Position numbers and translations under genes: made by a program
Notes under the pieces: generated by a model
What the model was told of the DNA's origin: nothing
What the model saw: only the letters and a program-made list of their open reading frames with translations
Database searches by the model: none
Assembly: GCA_030550455.1 (NCBI GenBank)
Contig: JAUQPH010000004.1
Location: forward strand, 62,001 to 126,000
DNA length: 64,000 nucleotides
Reading direction: 5' to 3'
From: Thermoproteota archaeon
Lineage (GTDB): Archaea > Thermoproteota > Thermoprotei_A > Sulfolobales > NBVN01
Shown here: in pieces, positions 8,906-17,389 of the stretch
How the letters are laid out: every line of letters starts with the position of its first letter
Numbering within the stretch: the stretch's first letter is position 1

Positions 8906-10349
8906 GGAGACGGCTTTGAGGGGAAGAGGACCTCCAACCATAGCCATCCTAGTCACACTTGACACGAAGGAGTGCGAAGGCTTCTATCTCAAGCAGAGAA
9001 TCGAGGCTCATGGGGGTAGAGGTCTTTTAGTAGATCTGTCTATGCGTAAGTACTCACCTAAGCTCGGTAAGCCGGATGTAGGCAATGACGAAGTTGCTAA
9101 AGCAGCGGGTACTACTATAGAAGAAGTCAGTAAGCTCGATAGAGCTAGTGCTCAAGAAGTTATGGCTAGAGGAGCTATTAAGATACTAAAGGAGTACTTA
9201 TCCAAGGGAGAGCTCGACGGCGTGGTAGGTCTCGGAGGCTCAACCGGTTTCTCGCTAGTAGTGTCTATTATGAGAGAACTACCTATGTTTTTACCGAAGT
9301 ACGCAGTGACAACAGTCATAGCTGAAGCAGGTTCTCTGATAGCGGGAACGGACATAGTACCGGTGTGGTCGATCTCAGACCTAGCTGGAGGTGAGAGAGT
9401 TAATGCTATTGAAGCAGAAGTTTTGAATAGAGTTGCGGCTGCGGTAGTAGGTGCTTCATCAGCTGTACCGTATACCATAGAGAAGATGCCTACGATATTT
9501 GCTACACAGTTTGGTAACACCACCCCACATCTCATAGTAGCTAAAGACTACCTAAACAAGCAGGGCTATGATTTAGTAGCCTTCCACGCTCTAGGAAAGA
9601 CAGGAGGGTACACTATGGAGAGGTTGATCGAGGCCGGTATGGCTGTCGGAGTACTGGATGTCACAACGCACGAGTTAGTCGATGAAGTTGCTGGAGGTGT
9701 TTTAAGCGCTAGTATTGGTGAGAAAAAGAGGTTGACGGCAGCTGGAACTATTGGTATTCCTCAGGTAGTAATCCCGGGGGCCGTAGACATGATAAACTTC
9801 TGGGCACCGGAGACTGTCCCCGAGAAGTTCCGTGAAAGATGCGCATACGAGCACAGCAGGGGTTTGGTGACCCTCATAAGAGCAACAGCTGAAGAACTAT
9901 ACAGAGTGGGGAAGGTGATGGCCGAGAGATTAAATAAGTCGGTTGGACCAACCGTAGTCATATTTCCTTTGAGAGGATTCAGCATAATCGATAACGACCC
10001 AGAAGCTAAACCTAAGAATGCCCCACCAGGTGCCTACTGCCAGAAGATGGTCTTTAAAGAAGGCAGAATAGTCTTCGAGAGAACTAATAGGCCGTGGCAC
10101 GATCCTACATCAAACCTATACCTACTTAAAGCCCTCATCGAAGATCTAGACCTATCCAAACCTAACGTAGACCTCATAGTGTTAGACTACAACGTAAATG
10201 ACCCAGAAGTAGCTTTACTGAGTGCCAAGATCCTCAACAGAATGATTAAGAAGACTTGGAAGAAGGGTGAGATACCCGAGGTAGAAGGTCTTGACGTAGG
10301 TAAGATAGTCAAAGACCCTATCAAGATAATAAAAGAAAAACTCGGTTAA
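8898..10349 (+). CDS. Tm-1-like ATP-binding (UPF0261) protein
   Basis: 483 residues of the UPF0261/Tm-1-like family: N-terminus TIAILVTLDTKECEGFYL, glycine-rich loop GVVGLGGSTGFSLV near residue 110, and FHALGKTGGYTMERLI near residue 235, the segment linked with nucleotide binding in the plant Tm-1 structure. The gene overlaps the TIM-barrel gene, which in plants and fungi forms the C-terminal half of the same polypeptide. In tomato the N-terminal domain inhibits tobamovirus replication; the ancestral function in archaea is unknown. GTG start. Confidence 0.85.
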   Translation: MLRETALRGRGPPTIAILVTLDTKECEGFYLKQRIEAHGGRGLLVDLSMRKYSPKLGKPDVGNDEVAKAAGTTIEEVSKLDRASAQEVMARGAIKILKEYLSKGELDGVVGLGGSTGFSLVVSIMRELPMFLPKYAVTTVIAEAGSLIAGTDIVPVWSISDLAGGERVNAIEAEVLNRVAAAVVGASSAVPYTIEKMPTIFATQFGNTTPHLIVAKDYLNKQGYDLVAFHALGKTGGYTMERLIEAGMAVGVLDVTTHELVDEVAGGVLSASIGEKKRLTAAGTIGIPQVVIPGAVDMINFWAPETVPEKFRERCAYEHSRGLVTLIRATAEELYRVGKVMAERLNKSVGPTVVIFPLRGFSIIDNDPEAKPKNAPPGAYCQKMVFKEGRIVFERTNRPWHDPTSNLYLLKALIEDLDLSKPNVDLIVLDYNVNDPEVALLSAKILNRMIKKTWKKGEIPEVEGLDVGKIVKDPIKIIKEKLG

Positions 10350-10470
10350 ACCAAGCCTCGAGTCTAACCTATTCTATCCTACATGTCCTTATTCAATTGC
10401 TACTGAAGGATTCCCAGGGAGCTCATCGATGTTTAACTCGTTTTAATTATCAATTATCTCCCAACTTTCG

Positions 10471-11457
10471 CTACTTTAAGAGTCGCTGGTTGTTGAAAGC
10501 TCTAACTATGAAGTCCTCGCCTTCGTAAATAACTACCCGGATTTCACCACTCATTTTAAGTTTTTCTATCACTGCGAGTGGGTCCTCAACTATTCTTTCT
10601 AGAGCTCTTACAGCGTAATTCAGTCTTAGCGGATGTACCGAAACGAGGTTCAATAGCCACGTTTCCGAGTCACCGTACACTTTGTACTCTGGAGGTTCTG
10701 GAAGGTTAAGTAGTTCTACTCTGTCTTCACCGAGTGCTTTAGTAAATAGAGTGTATGCCTCTACTAGCTTGCTCGGTTCTGGAGGTTTAACGTAACTTTC
10801 TGCGGGAGGTCTTACCGGTACTGCTATGTAGGCCTTGACGGGGTTGATCTTCCTAATGTAGCTCGAGATTTGCTCTAGTTCTTCTGCACTCGTGTTAAAT
10901 CCTTCTACAAGCATAGTCTCGGTCACAAGCCTCCCCTTAAAGCTCTTCGCGAACTCCTCTACCCCAGCTAGGACGTTCTCTAGCTTTAGATCGGGGTGTG
11001 GTCTGTTCACTGCTTTCCAGCTTCTACAGAGTACACTGTCGATCTTGATTGACACTAAGTCCGCATAAGCTATATCCGCTCTGGCTTCCTCTAAATAGAG
11101 TAAGGACGAGTTCGTAATTACTGCTATAGGCTTACTAGTTACCTCCTTTATTCTACTGATAGTCTCACCGATACGTATATCAAGCAGAGGTTCTCCATCT
11201 GGAACGAAGGTAACGTAGTCTACTTCACTATCAAACCTATCGATAAACGCGTGTACTTCGTTAACTACTTGATTTACCTCGAAGAAGGGTCTTCTCTCTA
11301 TAGTCAGATCTGTGGTCCTCCCGAGTTGGCAGTACGTACAGGAATAGCTACAGGTTTTATAAGGAACATTGTTTACTCCCAAACTTAAGCCCAGCCTTCG
11401 AGAGCGGACTGGTCCAAAAACGTACCTAAATCTACAGAGATCCACGGAGGCACTCAC
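10471..11457 (-). CDS. Radical SAM protein (COG0731-like)
   Basis: 328 residues. The radical SAM [4Fe-4S] motif CSYSCTYC (CxxxCxxC) lies near residue 36 within PYKTCSYSCTYCQLGRT, followed by FVPDGEPLLD, the GE motif that contacts SAM, and ITNSSLL. The preceding FGPVRSRRLGLSLG is characteristic of the COG0731-like group of uncharacterised Fe-S oxidoreductases. Substrate unknown. Monocistronic on the minus strand. Confidence 0.8.
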   Translation of the reverse strand: MSASVDLCRFRYVFGPVRSRRLGLSLGVNNVPYKTCSYSCTYCQLGRTTDLTIERRPFFEVNQVVNEVHAFIDRFDSEVDYVTFVPDGEPLLDIRIGETISRIKEVTSKPIAVITNSSLLYLEEARADIAYADLVSIKIDSVLCRSWKAVNRPHPDLKLENVLAGVEEFAKSFKGRLVTETMLVEGFNTSAEELEQISSYIRKINPVKAYIAVPVRPPAESYVKPPEPSKLVEAYTLFTKALGEDRVELLNLPEPPEYKVYGDSETWLLNLVSVHPLRLNYAVRALERIVEDPLAVIEKLKMSGEIRVVIYEGEDFIVRAFNNQRLLK

Positions 11458-12192
11458 CTAAAGCGAACGCTGTGTCTAAATGCAGTTCCTGAACGCGCTA
11501 ATATAGTTTCCCACGAACTCTTCGGTAAGCCCTTAGAGCTACTAGACATAAAGCTCTCATACGCATTGTAAGCGCTTGACAAGCTTGTAACAACTCTTAA
11601 GGTCTATTCACACTGTATTTCAAGACCTCCACACTTGCCTAACTCTAGCACTTGCGGTCATACAAATACACATACTCTAACGCTACCTTCAGACCTTTTT
11701 AGAACTGGCCTTGGGCTGTTTTCTTCTTGATGTTTTAGGAAATGCTTGTAAGCGTTGTTTTTGTTCTATGCTTATTGAAAGCTCTGGGTGGTGATGGGGA
11801 CACTGCTCCAAGCTACCCGGGCTTAAGCTAGATGGGAGCTCCGTGCCGTTGGGTTCAACAGCCACTCATGAACCTACACAGATATTGGTATCTGTATGGG
11901 TGAGGTGGAAGTTCTTGGATACAGCTATGAACGAAAACGAACTAATGGGAGTGAGCATCCAGGGACAAACGGTACGCCGCCTAGTAGTTCTTGAGATAAA
12001 CAACACTACTTAAGCTGCCTTTCCTAGGATTAGCCTTTAGCGTGATAAATGGTTGAAACTATGCGCCCCGAGCTTCCTCGCTACAAGCTCACTCTCGTAG
12101 ATGTATTTCGTCTCTACAGCAAGAAGAGTTTGTGAAATACTGAGCTCACTTTATAAGTTACTTTACTACCGAGGTTTTTAGATGTTTTTTAG
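11458..12192. other. Intergenic region with repeat copy B
   Basis: No convincing gene. The repeat copy B fills 11713-11972. A 28-codon ORF at 12049-12135 (starting MVETMRPELPRYKL) follows a TATA-like TTAAGC and looks like a truncated gene start; nothing else supports it. Confidence 0.5.
11713..11972 (+). mobile_element. 260-bp dispersed repeat, family 1, copy B
   Basis: Reverse-oriented relative to copies A and C and the same length (260 bp). It begins GGGCTGTTTTCTTCTTGATG and ends CCAGGGACAAACGG. The central hairpin (11872-11899, arms ending CAGATA / TATCTG with loop TTGG) has one wobble pair and one mismatch compared with copy A. The plus strand carries the decayed tnpB-like tail with interrupting stops. 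Flanking sequences differ from those of A and C, so the ends are real element ends. Confidence 0.7.
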
Positions 12193-13245
12193 TTAGTACC
12201 TACACCTTTCTTTAGACTCCTTAAGCTTCTTTTCCCAAATCCTCCACGCTCTATAGATCTCGTCTTCAACATAAACGTCGTCGAGTTTCTCTATAGTTCC
12301 ATCTTCCCTATATACCACTACCAAGTTCTCAGATCTATCTCCTACATAACCTATCTCACTAGCTTCTATGCCGGCTTTCTTCAGTAATTCAACTGCTTCT
12401 TTAGCTAAGTGGGACGGTACTGTAGCAATGAGTGTACCGGAACTTATGAGCTTCAAGGGGTCGAGTCCTAGGGTTCTTGCTATAGCTAGAGTTTCTTTTG
12501 CTATACTTACTTTTTCTTCTCGAACGTATAGGGTTTTCCCGGATGCGTATGCTATCTCAGCTAATCCACCGAGTAATCCACCCTCAGTCGGGTCATGCAT
12601 TGAGGTAGCTAGTCCGGCTTCCGCGAGTAGCAGGGCTTCTCTAACAATACTCACTTTTCTAACAAACTCACTACCTCGTTGAATAATGCTTTGAGGGACT
12701 CCTAAGTCGAGGAGTACCTCTCTAAAGTCAGTAGATAGTATTGCGGTACCTTCAACACCGGCTGTCTTAGTCATGATCACGACATCACCTACTCTAGCAC
12801 TACCAGTTGTTACGTACTTACCCTTCTCCGCTATCCCTATGGCAGTCATCGATAATAGGGGTCTATCGAGACCCGGCGTAATCTCGGAGTGTCCACCGAT
12901 CACTGCCGCACCAACTTCTTTAGCTGCTTCATCTATCTGAGCAGTTATCTTATCTACTAGCTCTTCGCTAGCATTCTCAGGCATGTAGAGAACGGGTAAA
13001 AGCCACCTCGGCTTCACTCCTCTAACTGCGATATCATTACAGGAAATGTGAACAGCAAGCCAGCCAAGGAACTCAATAGCTCCTGTAATTGGGTCTACAT
13101 GTGCTACTAAAACCTTACCGCCACCGATATCCACGACAGCAGCATCTTCACCGATCGAGGGACCAACGAGGACAGAAGGGTCTCTAGTACCGACTCTACC
13201 GATGACGTACTTTAGTAACATCTTAGGCGGTAGTTTTCCTACCAC
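12193..13245 (-). CDS. HypE-like AIR synthase-related protein
   Basis: 350 residues of the PurM/HypE/ThiL ATP-binding superfamily. Motifs: GPSIGEDAAVVDIGGGKVLV near residue 28 (metal and ATP loop), AVIGGHSEITPG near residue 115, and SMHDPTEGGLLGGLAEIA near residue 215, the typical HypE HDPTEGG motif. True HypE ends in PR[IV]C for cyanylation; here the C-terminus is KESKERCRY, a cysteine third from the end but not the canonical motif. No hydrogenase or other hyp genes are visible nearby. Best called HypE-like with unknown substrate. Confidence 0.75.
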   Translation of the reverse strand: MVGKLPPKMLLKYVIGRVGTRDPSVLVGPSIGEDAAVVDIGGGKVLVAHVDPITGAIEFLGWLAVHISCNDIAVRGVKPRWLLPVLYMPENASEELVDKITAQIDEAAKEVGAAVIGGHSEITPGLDRPLLSMTAIGIAEKGKYVTTGSARVGDVVIMTKTAGVEGTAILSTDFREVLLDLGVPQSIIQRGSEFVRKVSIVREALLLAEAGLATSMHDPTEGGLLGGLAEIAYASGKTLYVREEKVSIAKETLAIARTLGLDPLKLISSGTLIATVPSHLAKEAVELLKKAGIEASEIGYVGDRSENLVVVYREDGTIEKLDDVYVEDEIYRAWRIWEKKLKESKERCRY

Positions 13246-13336
13246 ACTCTAACACCGATTAAAGTCCGAGTTAAAAGAAAAGAGCTCTAAACGTTCTAAA
13301 ATAGAAACTTGTAGTACTTAAATCAGTTACTACATT

Positions 13337-13663
13337 ATGTCTCGGTTAACAAGAGCTCAAGCCTCCTCATTTATACGTTATCATCTACTGATCTGCGGTG
13401 GGAAAACGAAGATTAAGGTCCTGTGCCGAAGGGACTATATATGTTACACTCTAGTCTCGTGGCTATATGAGGTCTCTGAAGTCCTTTCTAGCGAGTTTGA
13501 AGAACGTGTCGAAGTAGTTGAAGAGTACTCTGACTCAGTTGCTCTACCTGAAGTCTATGTAGATGGGGAACTAGCGGTAGTGGGTTTACCGAGTGAGGAA
13601 GGATACCTAATAGAGTCACTAAAACACGCTGTAGTAACCTTAAGAAAAGTGAAGCAAAGTTAG
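13337..13663 (+). CDS. Small thioredoxin-fold-like protein
   Basis: 108 residues. After a variable N-terminus, KIKVLCRRDYICYTLV starts like a thioredoxin-fold strand with a Cys-x5-Cys pair in place of CxxC, and ALPEVYVDGELAVVG matches the cis-Pro loop and following strand seen in small redox proteins. The role is unknown. The start is uncertain: ATG at 13337 gives about 25 extra residues before the fold. It is divergent from the HypE-like gene. Confidence 0.5.
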   Translation: MSRLTRAQASSFIRYHLLICGGKTKIKVLCRRDYICYTLVSWLYEVSEVLSSEFEERVEVVEEYSDSVALPEVYVDGELAVVGLPSEEGYLIESLKHAVVTLRKVKQS

Positions 13664-13888
13664 CAACCAACGAATCAGCGCAACTAGTTATAGCTGTAGA
13701 GGATGCGGACTAGAGAAAATCTGTGTGGTACTGTTTAATACGTGCTCGATGTAACAAAACTAATCTGTTCTTACGATTATGGTGCCCTCTAAGGTAGGGA
13801 GGGAGTCGAATTTTGGAATAGTTTATGGAGCACCCGAATTCTTAAGTATATTTGCTATAAGCTCGTGAGATAGTTGAGGGTGTAGCAT

Positions 13889-15121
13889 ATGTCAACTAGA
13901 GGACCTGGAGTAAAGCTTCTTATCGCTATTGCCGTAGGTTTCGTCATCGGTTTAGTGTTGGGTTTTGCTCTTCTAGGTTTACCGGATGCTGTCAGAGCTG
14001 ATGTCGCTACATGGCTTAAGGCGTTGGGAGACATCTTCGTGAGGTTAATACGTATAGTTATACCACCACTGATATTCTTCACTATATCTGCTGCTGTAGC
14101 CTCTATGGCAGACTTACGCAGGCTTGGCTTAGTGCTAGTGTGGTTGCTCGTGCTCTACATAACTACGTCAGCTATAGCAGCTTACCTAGGGGTAGTAGCT
14201 GGACAGGTATTTCAGCCGGGTGTCGGTATTGGGCTACAGCCTCCGGCCGGCTACACTCCACCGAAGCCTCCCTCAGCTGTTGATATACTCTTGAGCTTCT
14301 TCCAGACCGACTTTAGTGCCCTCCTAGCTGTTGGTGGGGCTATGACTATGATAATATTCGCCATAATCCTTGGCGTAGCCGTCGTACTACTGGGTGAGGA
14401 GGGTAGAAGGATATACTCGTTCCTAAGACTAGCATCAAACACTATGATAACTATGGTTAGAGTAATAATGTACTACGCACCAGTAGCCATATTCGCTTAC
14501 GCAGCCTGGCTCATAGCAGTTTACGGTCCGCAGATGCTTGGAGCTTACGGTAAGTTCCTGCTAGCTCAGTACAGCTTTTCCTTCATACACTTCTTCGTCG
14601 TTTACGGTATCATAGTACTAACTGGAGGACTTAGCCCACTGAAGTACTTCAAGATCCAGTCTACACCATTCCTAATAGCCTTTACCACCAGGTCTTCAGC
14701 TGTTACGCTACCCTACAACATGGAGGCAGCTAGGAGAATGGGAGCACCCGATGAGGTGTTCCAAATAACGCTCCCCATAGGTGCTACAGTGAACATGGAC
14801 GGGACAGCTCTATACCAAGCACTCTCAGCTATCTTCGTAGCTCAGCTTTTCGGGATAGCTCTGACACCGGTACACATAGGTCTGGCTGTAACCTCAGCTG
14901 TCATAGGGTCTGTAGCGACGGCGGCTATACCCGGTGGAGGGACGATAATGCTCGCATTCGTCTTAGGTACCCTCGGGCTTCCACTGGAGGGGGTCGGTAT
15001 AATGATGGTCATAGACCCTATATCAGATGCTCTAAGAACAGCTATCAACGTATCAGGAGATAACGCATGCACTATCCTAATAACTAAGCTCGTCGGCCTA
15101 AAGCTAAGGAGCTCGAGCTAG
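13889..15121 (+). CDS. Dicarboxylate/amino acid:cation symporter (GltPh family)
   Basis: 410-residue DAACS-family membrane transporter importing acidic amino acids or C4 dicarboxylates with Na+ or H+. Visible: FTTRSSAVTLPYN (HP1 serine-rich tip), ITLPIGATVNMDGTALYQA (TM7 NMDGT sodium-site motif), AAIPGGGTIML (HP2) and the TM8 segment DPISDALRTAINVSGDNAC with the conserved aspartate and asparagine. Length agrees with the family. ATG preceded by GAGGGTG. Followed by a T-rich run that may stop transcription. Confidence 0.92.
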   Translation: MSTRGPGVKLLIAIAVGFVIGLVLGFALLGLPDAVRADVATWLKALGDIFVRLIRIVIPPLIFFTISAAVASMADLRRLGLVLVWLLVLYITTSAIAAYLGVVAGQVFQPGVGIGLQPPAGYTPPKPPSAVDILLSFFQTDFSALLAVGGAMTMIIFAIILGVAVVLLGEEGRRIYSFLRLASNTMITMVRVIMYYAPVAIFAYAAWLIAVYGPQMLGAYGKFLLAQYSFSFIHFFVVYGIIVLTGGLSPLKYFKIQSTPFLIAFTTRSSAVTLPYNMEAARRMGAPDEVFQITLPIGATVNMDGTALYQALSAIFVAQLFGIALTPVHIGLAVTSAVIGSVATAAIPGGGTIMLAFVLGTLGLPLEGVGIMMVIDPISDALRTAINVSGDNACTILITKLVGLKLRSSS

Positions 15122-15138
15122 CCCGATCAAACGTAATT

Positions 15139-15156
15139 TAACTTTTTTTATTTTGC
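15139..15156 (+). terminator. T-rich archaeal terminator
   Basis: A run of seven T followed by ATTTT starts about 20 bases after the symporter stop codon. Archaeal RNA polymerase terminates at such T tracts without needing a hairpin. Confidence 0.45.
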
Positions 15157-15350
15157 TTACTGCTCCCAAACCTTTCTATCTCTCCTTATCTGACATCCCC
15201 CACTGCCATATGCTCTTGATATGCTTGATAGAGTTCTACGTGATTTAAGTGATTGTTACATGTCGTAGGAACCGTGAACCACGTCCTCGTAAAGATGTCA
15301 GAGGGCTCTTGAGGAGGGTCGGTGATAATCCGCGACCGAAAGACGACCGT

Positions 15351-16070
15351 TTAAGTCCTTGAGTTAAGTATCTTCGACATAGTCCTAGCATTATCCAGCA
15401 TCCAGTGGTCATTGTTAAAGAATACGTAAACTCTGCGGGGACTTACTTCAGCTATCTTAGTAGCTATCTCTTTAAGCTCTTCTAGAGAGTACTCGTAGGA
15501 GTACCACTCAGTTCTTCCATGGAGCCTGATGTAGACTACGTCATTGCTTGAAGCAATCCAGGTACCTATAGGTGAGTCTATAGACACCACTGTAACGCCG
15601 ATTTTCCGGCAAAGCTCGACTGTGTCATCATTGAACCAGCTTTTATTCCTGAACTCTACCGCCAACCTGCTACTTAACCCGGTAGATCTAGCGAATCTTT
15701 CCAGTTTGAATATGTTATCAGCACTCATCTTAAACCTTGGCGGCATCTGAAGTAAGTAGAAGTCTACGAAATCGTCTAGGGGCTTAAAGAGGTTAACAAA
15801 CTTTGACCAGATAGCTAGAGAATCCTCGCTAAGCATCCTCATGTGGGTTACGCTTCTATGTACTTTAACGGCCCAACGGACTCCGCAGGCCTCGGTTTTC
15901 CTCCTCCAGCCAATCACCTGGTTCGGAAACGGGAACCTATAGAAGGAGGCATTTAGTTCCACAGCGTTGAGACCTGAGTACTTTAAGTACCAATCGAGAG
16001 AAGCACCCTCATTCCAGTCGTAAAGCCAGCCAGATGTACCAACATACACACTTACTGAAGTGTTCCACAA
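15351..16070 (-). CDS. DUF72 family protein
   Basis: 239 residues of the DUF72 (YecE-like) TIM-barrel family: N-terminal YVGTSGWLYDWNEG, VELNASFYRFP, WAVKVHRSVTH, AVEFRNKSW near residue 140 and VYVFFNNDHW near the end are the standard family blocks. Function unknown. Monocistronic, convergent with the symporter. Confidence 0.88.
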   Translation of the reverse strand: MWNTSVSVYVGTSGWLYDWNEGASLDWYLKYSGLNAVELNASFYRFPFPNQVIGWRRKTEACGVRWAVKVHRSVTHMRMLSEDSLAIWSKFVNLFKPLDDFVDFYLLQMPPRFKMSADNIFKLERFARSTGLSSRLAVEFRNKSWFNDDTVELCRKIGVTVVSIDSPIGTWIASSNDVVYIRLHGRTEWYSYEYSLEELKEIATKIAEVSPRRVYVFFNNDHWMLDNARTMSKILNSRT

Positions 16071-16318
16071 TACACTTAAACCCCAGGTTTAACGTGAAGC
16101 TTTAGATATTAACGGTTTAACCAGCCACTCCCACTTTTTCCACTTACTTTTAACCAATCTCCACGGTCTTGAGGTTAAACTCCATAAGAGTTAGACTCAC
16201 TAAAATAAAACAAATACGGCACTGCGGTTGGAGCTTGTCCGTGTTTATATTATTGCTGACCCTCTAATACGTTAGGTGCTAGATAGTTGAGTTTCCGTAA
16301 CTTATTTGGTGAAGCTCT

Positions 16319-17389
16319 ATGCCTATCCACGATAGCCTAGTGAACGCTTTAAGTAATGTTGTTAGAAGCTTGTTCGCAAGTATCGGTGAAGTAGGAGACC
16401 TCCTAAAGTCGCTCAGGGAGGTAGAAGTTTTCGAGCTGAGGGTCCCCTCTGATTCCCCCCCTGTGGTAGCAGCTGGGGACTCTAGCTGGGCGTTAAGGAC
16501 GCACGCTATGGTTTTGGTCTACGCTGTTCAGTCAGTAGCGATCAGGGTCTCACCAGGGAGAGCTGAGTCTACAGAGCGTTTGGTTGACGCAGATGCTGGC
16601 TACTTTATTCCGTCACAACACGTTGGTGACGCTACTGCCGACGAGGTTGTAATGAGAGCTATCCAGTTTATCTCGAAGAGGCTAGAGGTCTCAGCACTAA
16701 CTAAAGTTTCTGAGGGAGCGGACATCTCCTTATTCGATGGATCTATCTTCTCCTTTCTATGGTACAGTAAGTTTCCTGAGATCCCGAGTAGCCTCAAGTC
16801 CTTTAAGAACAGACCCTCTAGGTTTAGAGACATATGGCGGGAGGTAGTCGTAGGAGTGAGGTCTATAGCTACGTCCGGAGTCATTCCTCTGTTTATAGCT
16901 AAAAGCGTTAGGAGAAGCTACTACGTAGATAGACTCTCAAGTCCAGACTTACTCCAAAAGTTAGGAGATAGAGCAAACGATTTAGTACTCATAGAGCTGA
17001 TGAGGAGGATAGGATGGCTCCCAAAAAAGGCTTTAGTGCTTGAGCCTGTCCACATATCAAGCTTTAAGGATATGCCAAGACCTCTTAACTCTCTAGACTT
17101 GGAGGACCGATCCCTCCTAGAGCCTCTCATACCCATAACGGTTACGTACGTAATCTTCAACCCGTCAGCCCATGCGTTCCAAGTCACTATTCCTGGTAAG
17201 TGGAGTCTCGAGGAGCTTGCTGAGGTCTTGTCGAGGCTCTACCCTTATTCCCACTCAGGTTACCCAGACCCTCTAAGGGTGGCACACAACTTGAGCAAGA
17301 TAAGTAACCGTGAGCTCAGGTACTTACTCCTCAAGTTGGGTGTTTCGTCGATACCTACTGGGAGGGAGCTCTTAGGTGAGTTTGTATGA
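16319..17389 (+). CDS. nurA: NurA 5'-3' nuclease
   Basis: 356 residues. NurA is a Mn2+-dependent nuclease that works with HerA to resect double-strand breaks together with Mre11-Rad50. Visible RNase H-like motifs: VVAAGDSSWALR near residue 50 (first catalytic Asp) and ISLFDGSIFSF near residue 140 (second acidic motif). First gene of a tight operon: the stop overlaps the herA start by four bases. ATG preceded by GGTGAAGCTC. Confidence 0.9.
   Translation: MPIHDSLVNALSNVVRSLFASIGEVGDLLKSLREVEVFELRVPSDSPPVVAAGDSSWALRTHAMVLVYAVQSVAIRVSPGRAESTERLVDADAGYFIPSQHVGDATADEVVMRAIQFISKRLEVSALTKVSEGADISLFDGSIFSFLWYSKFPEIPSSLKSFKNRPSRFRDIWREVVVGVRSIATSGVIPLFIAKSVRRSYYVDRLSSPDLLQKLGDRANDLVLIELMRRIGWLPKKALVLEPVHISSFKDMPRPLNSLDLEDRSLLEPLIPITVTYVIFNPSAHAFQVTIPGKWSLEELAEVLSRLYPYSHSGYPDPLRVAHNLSKISNRELRYLLLKLGVSSIPTGRELLGEFV

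Noticed and set aside
12049-12135. 28-codon ORF after a TATA-like box
   Set aside because: Too short and unmatched; may be a truncated gene start but cannot be supported.
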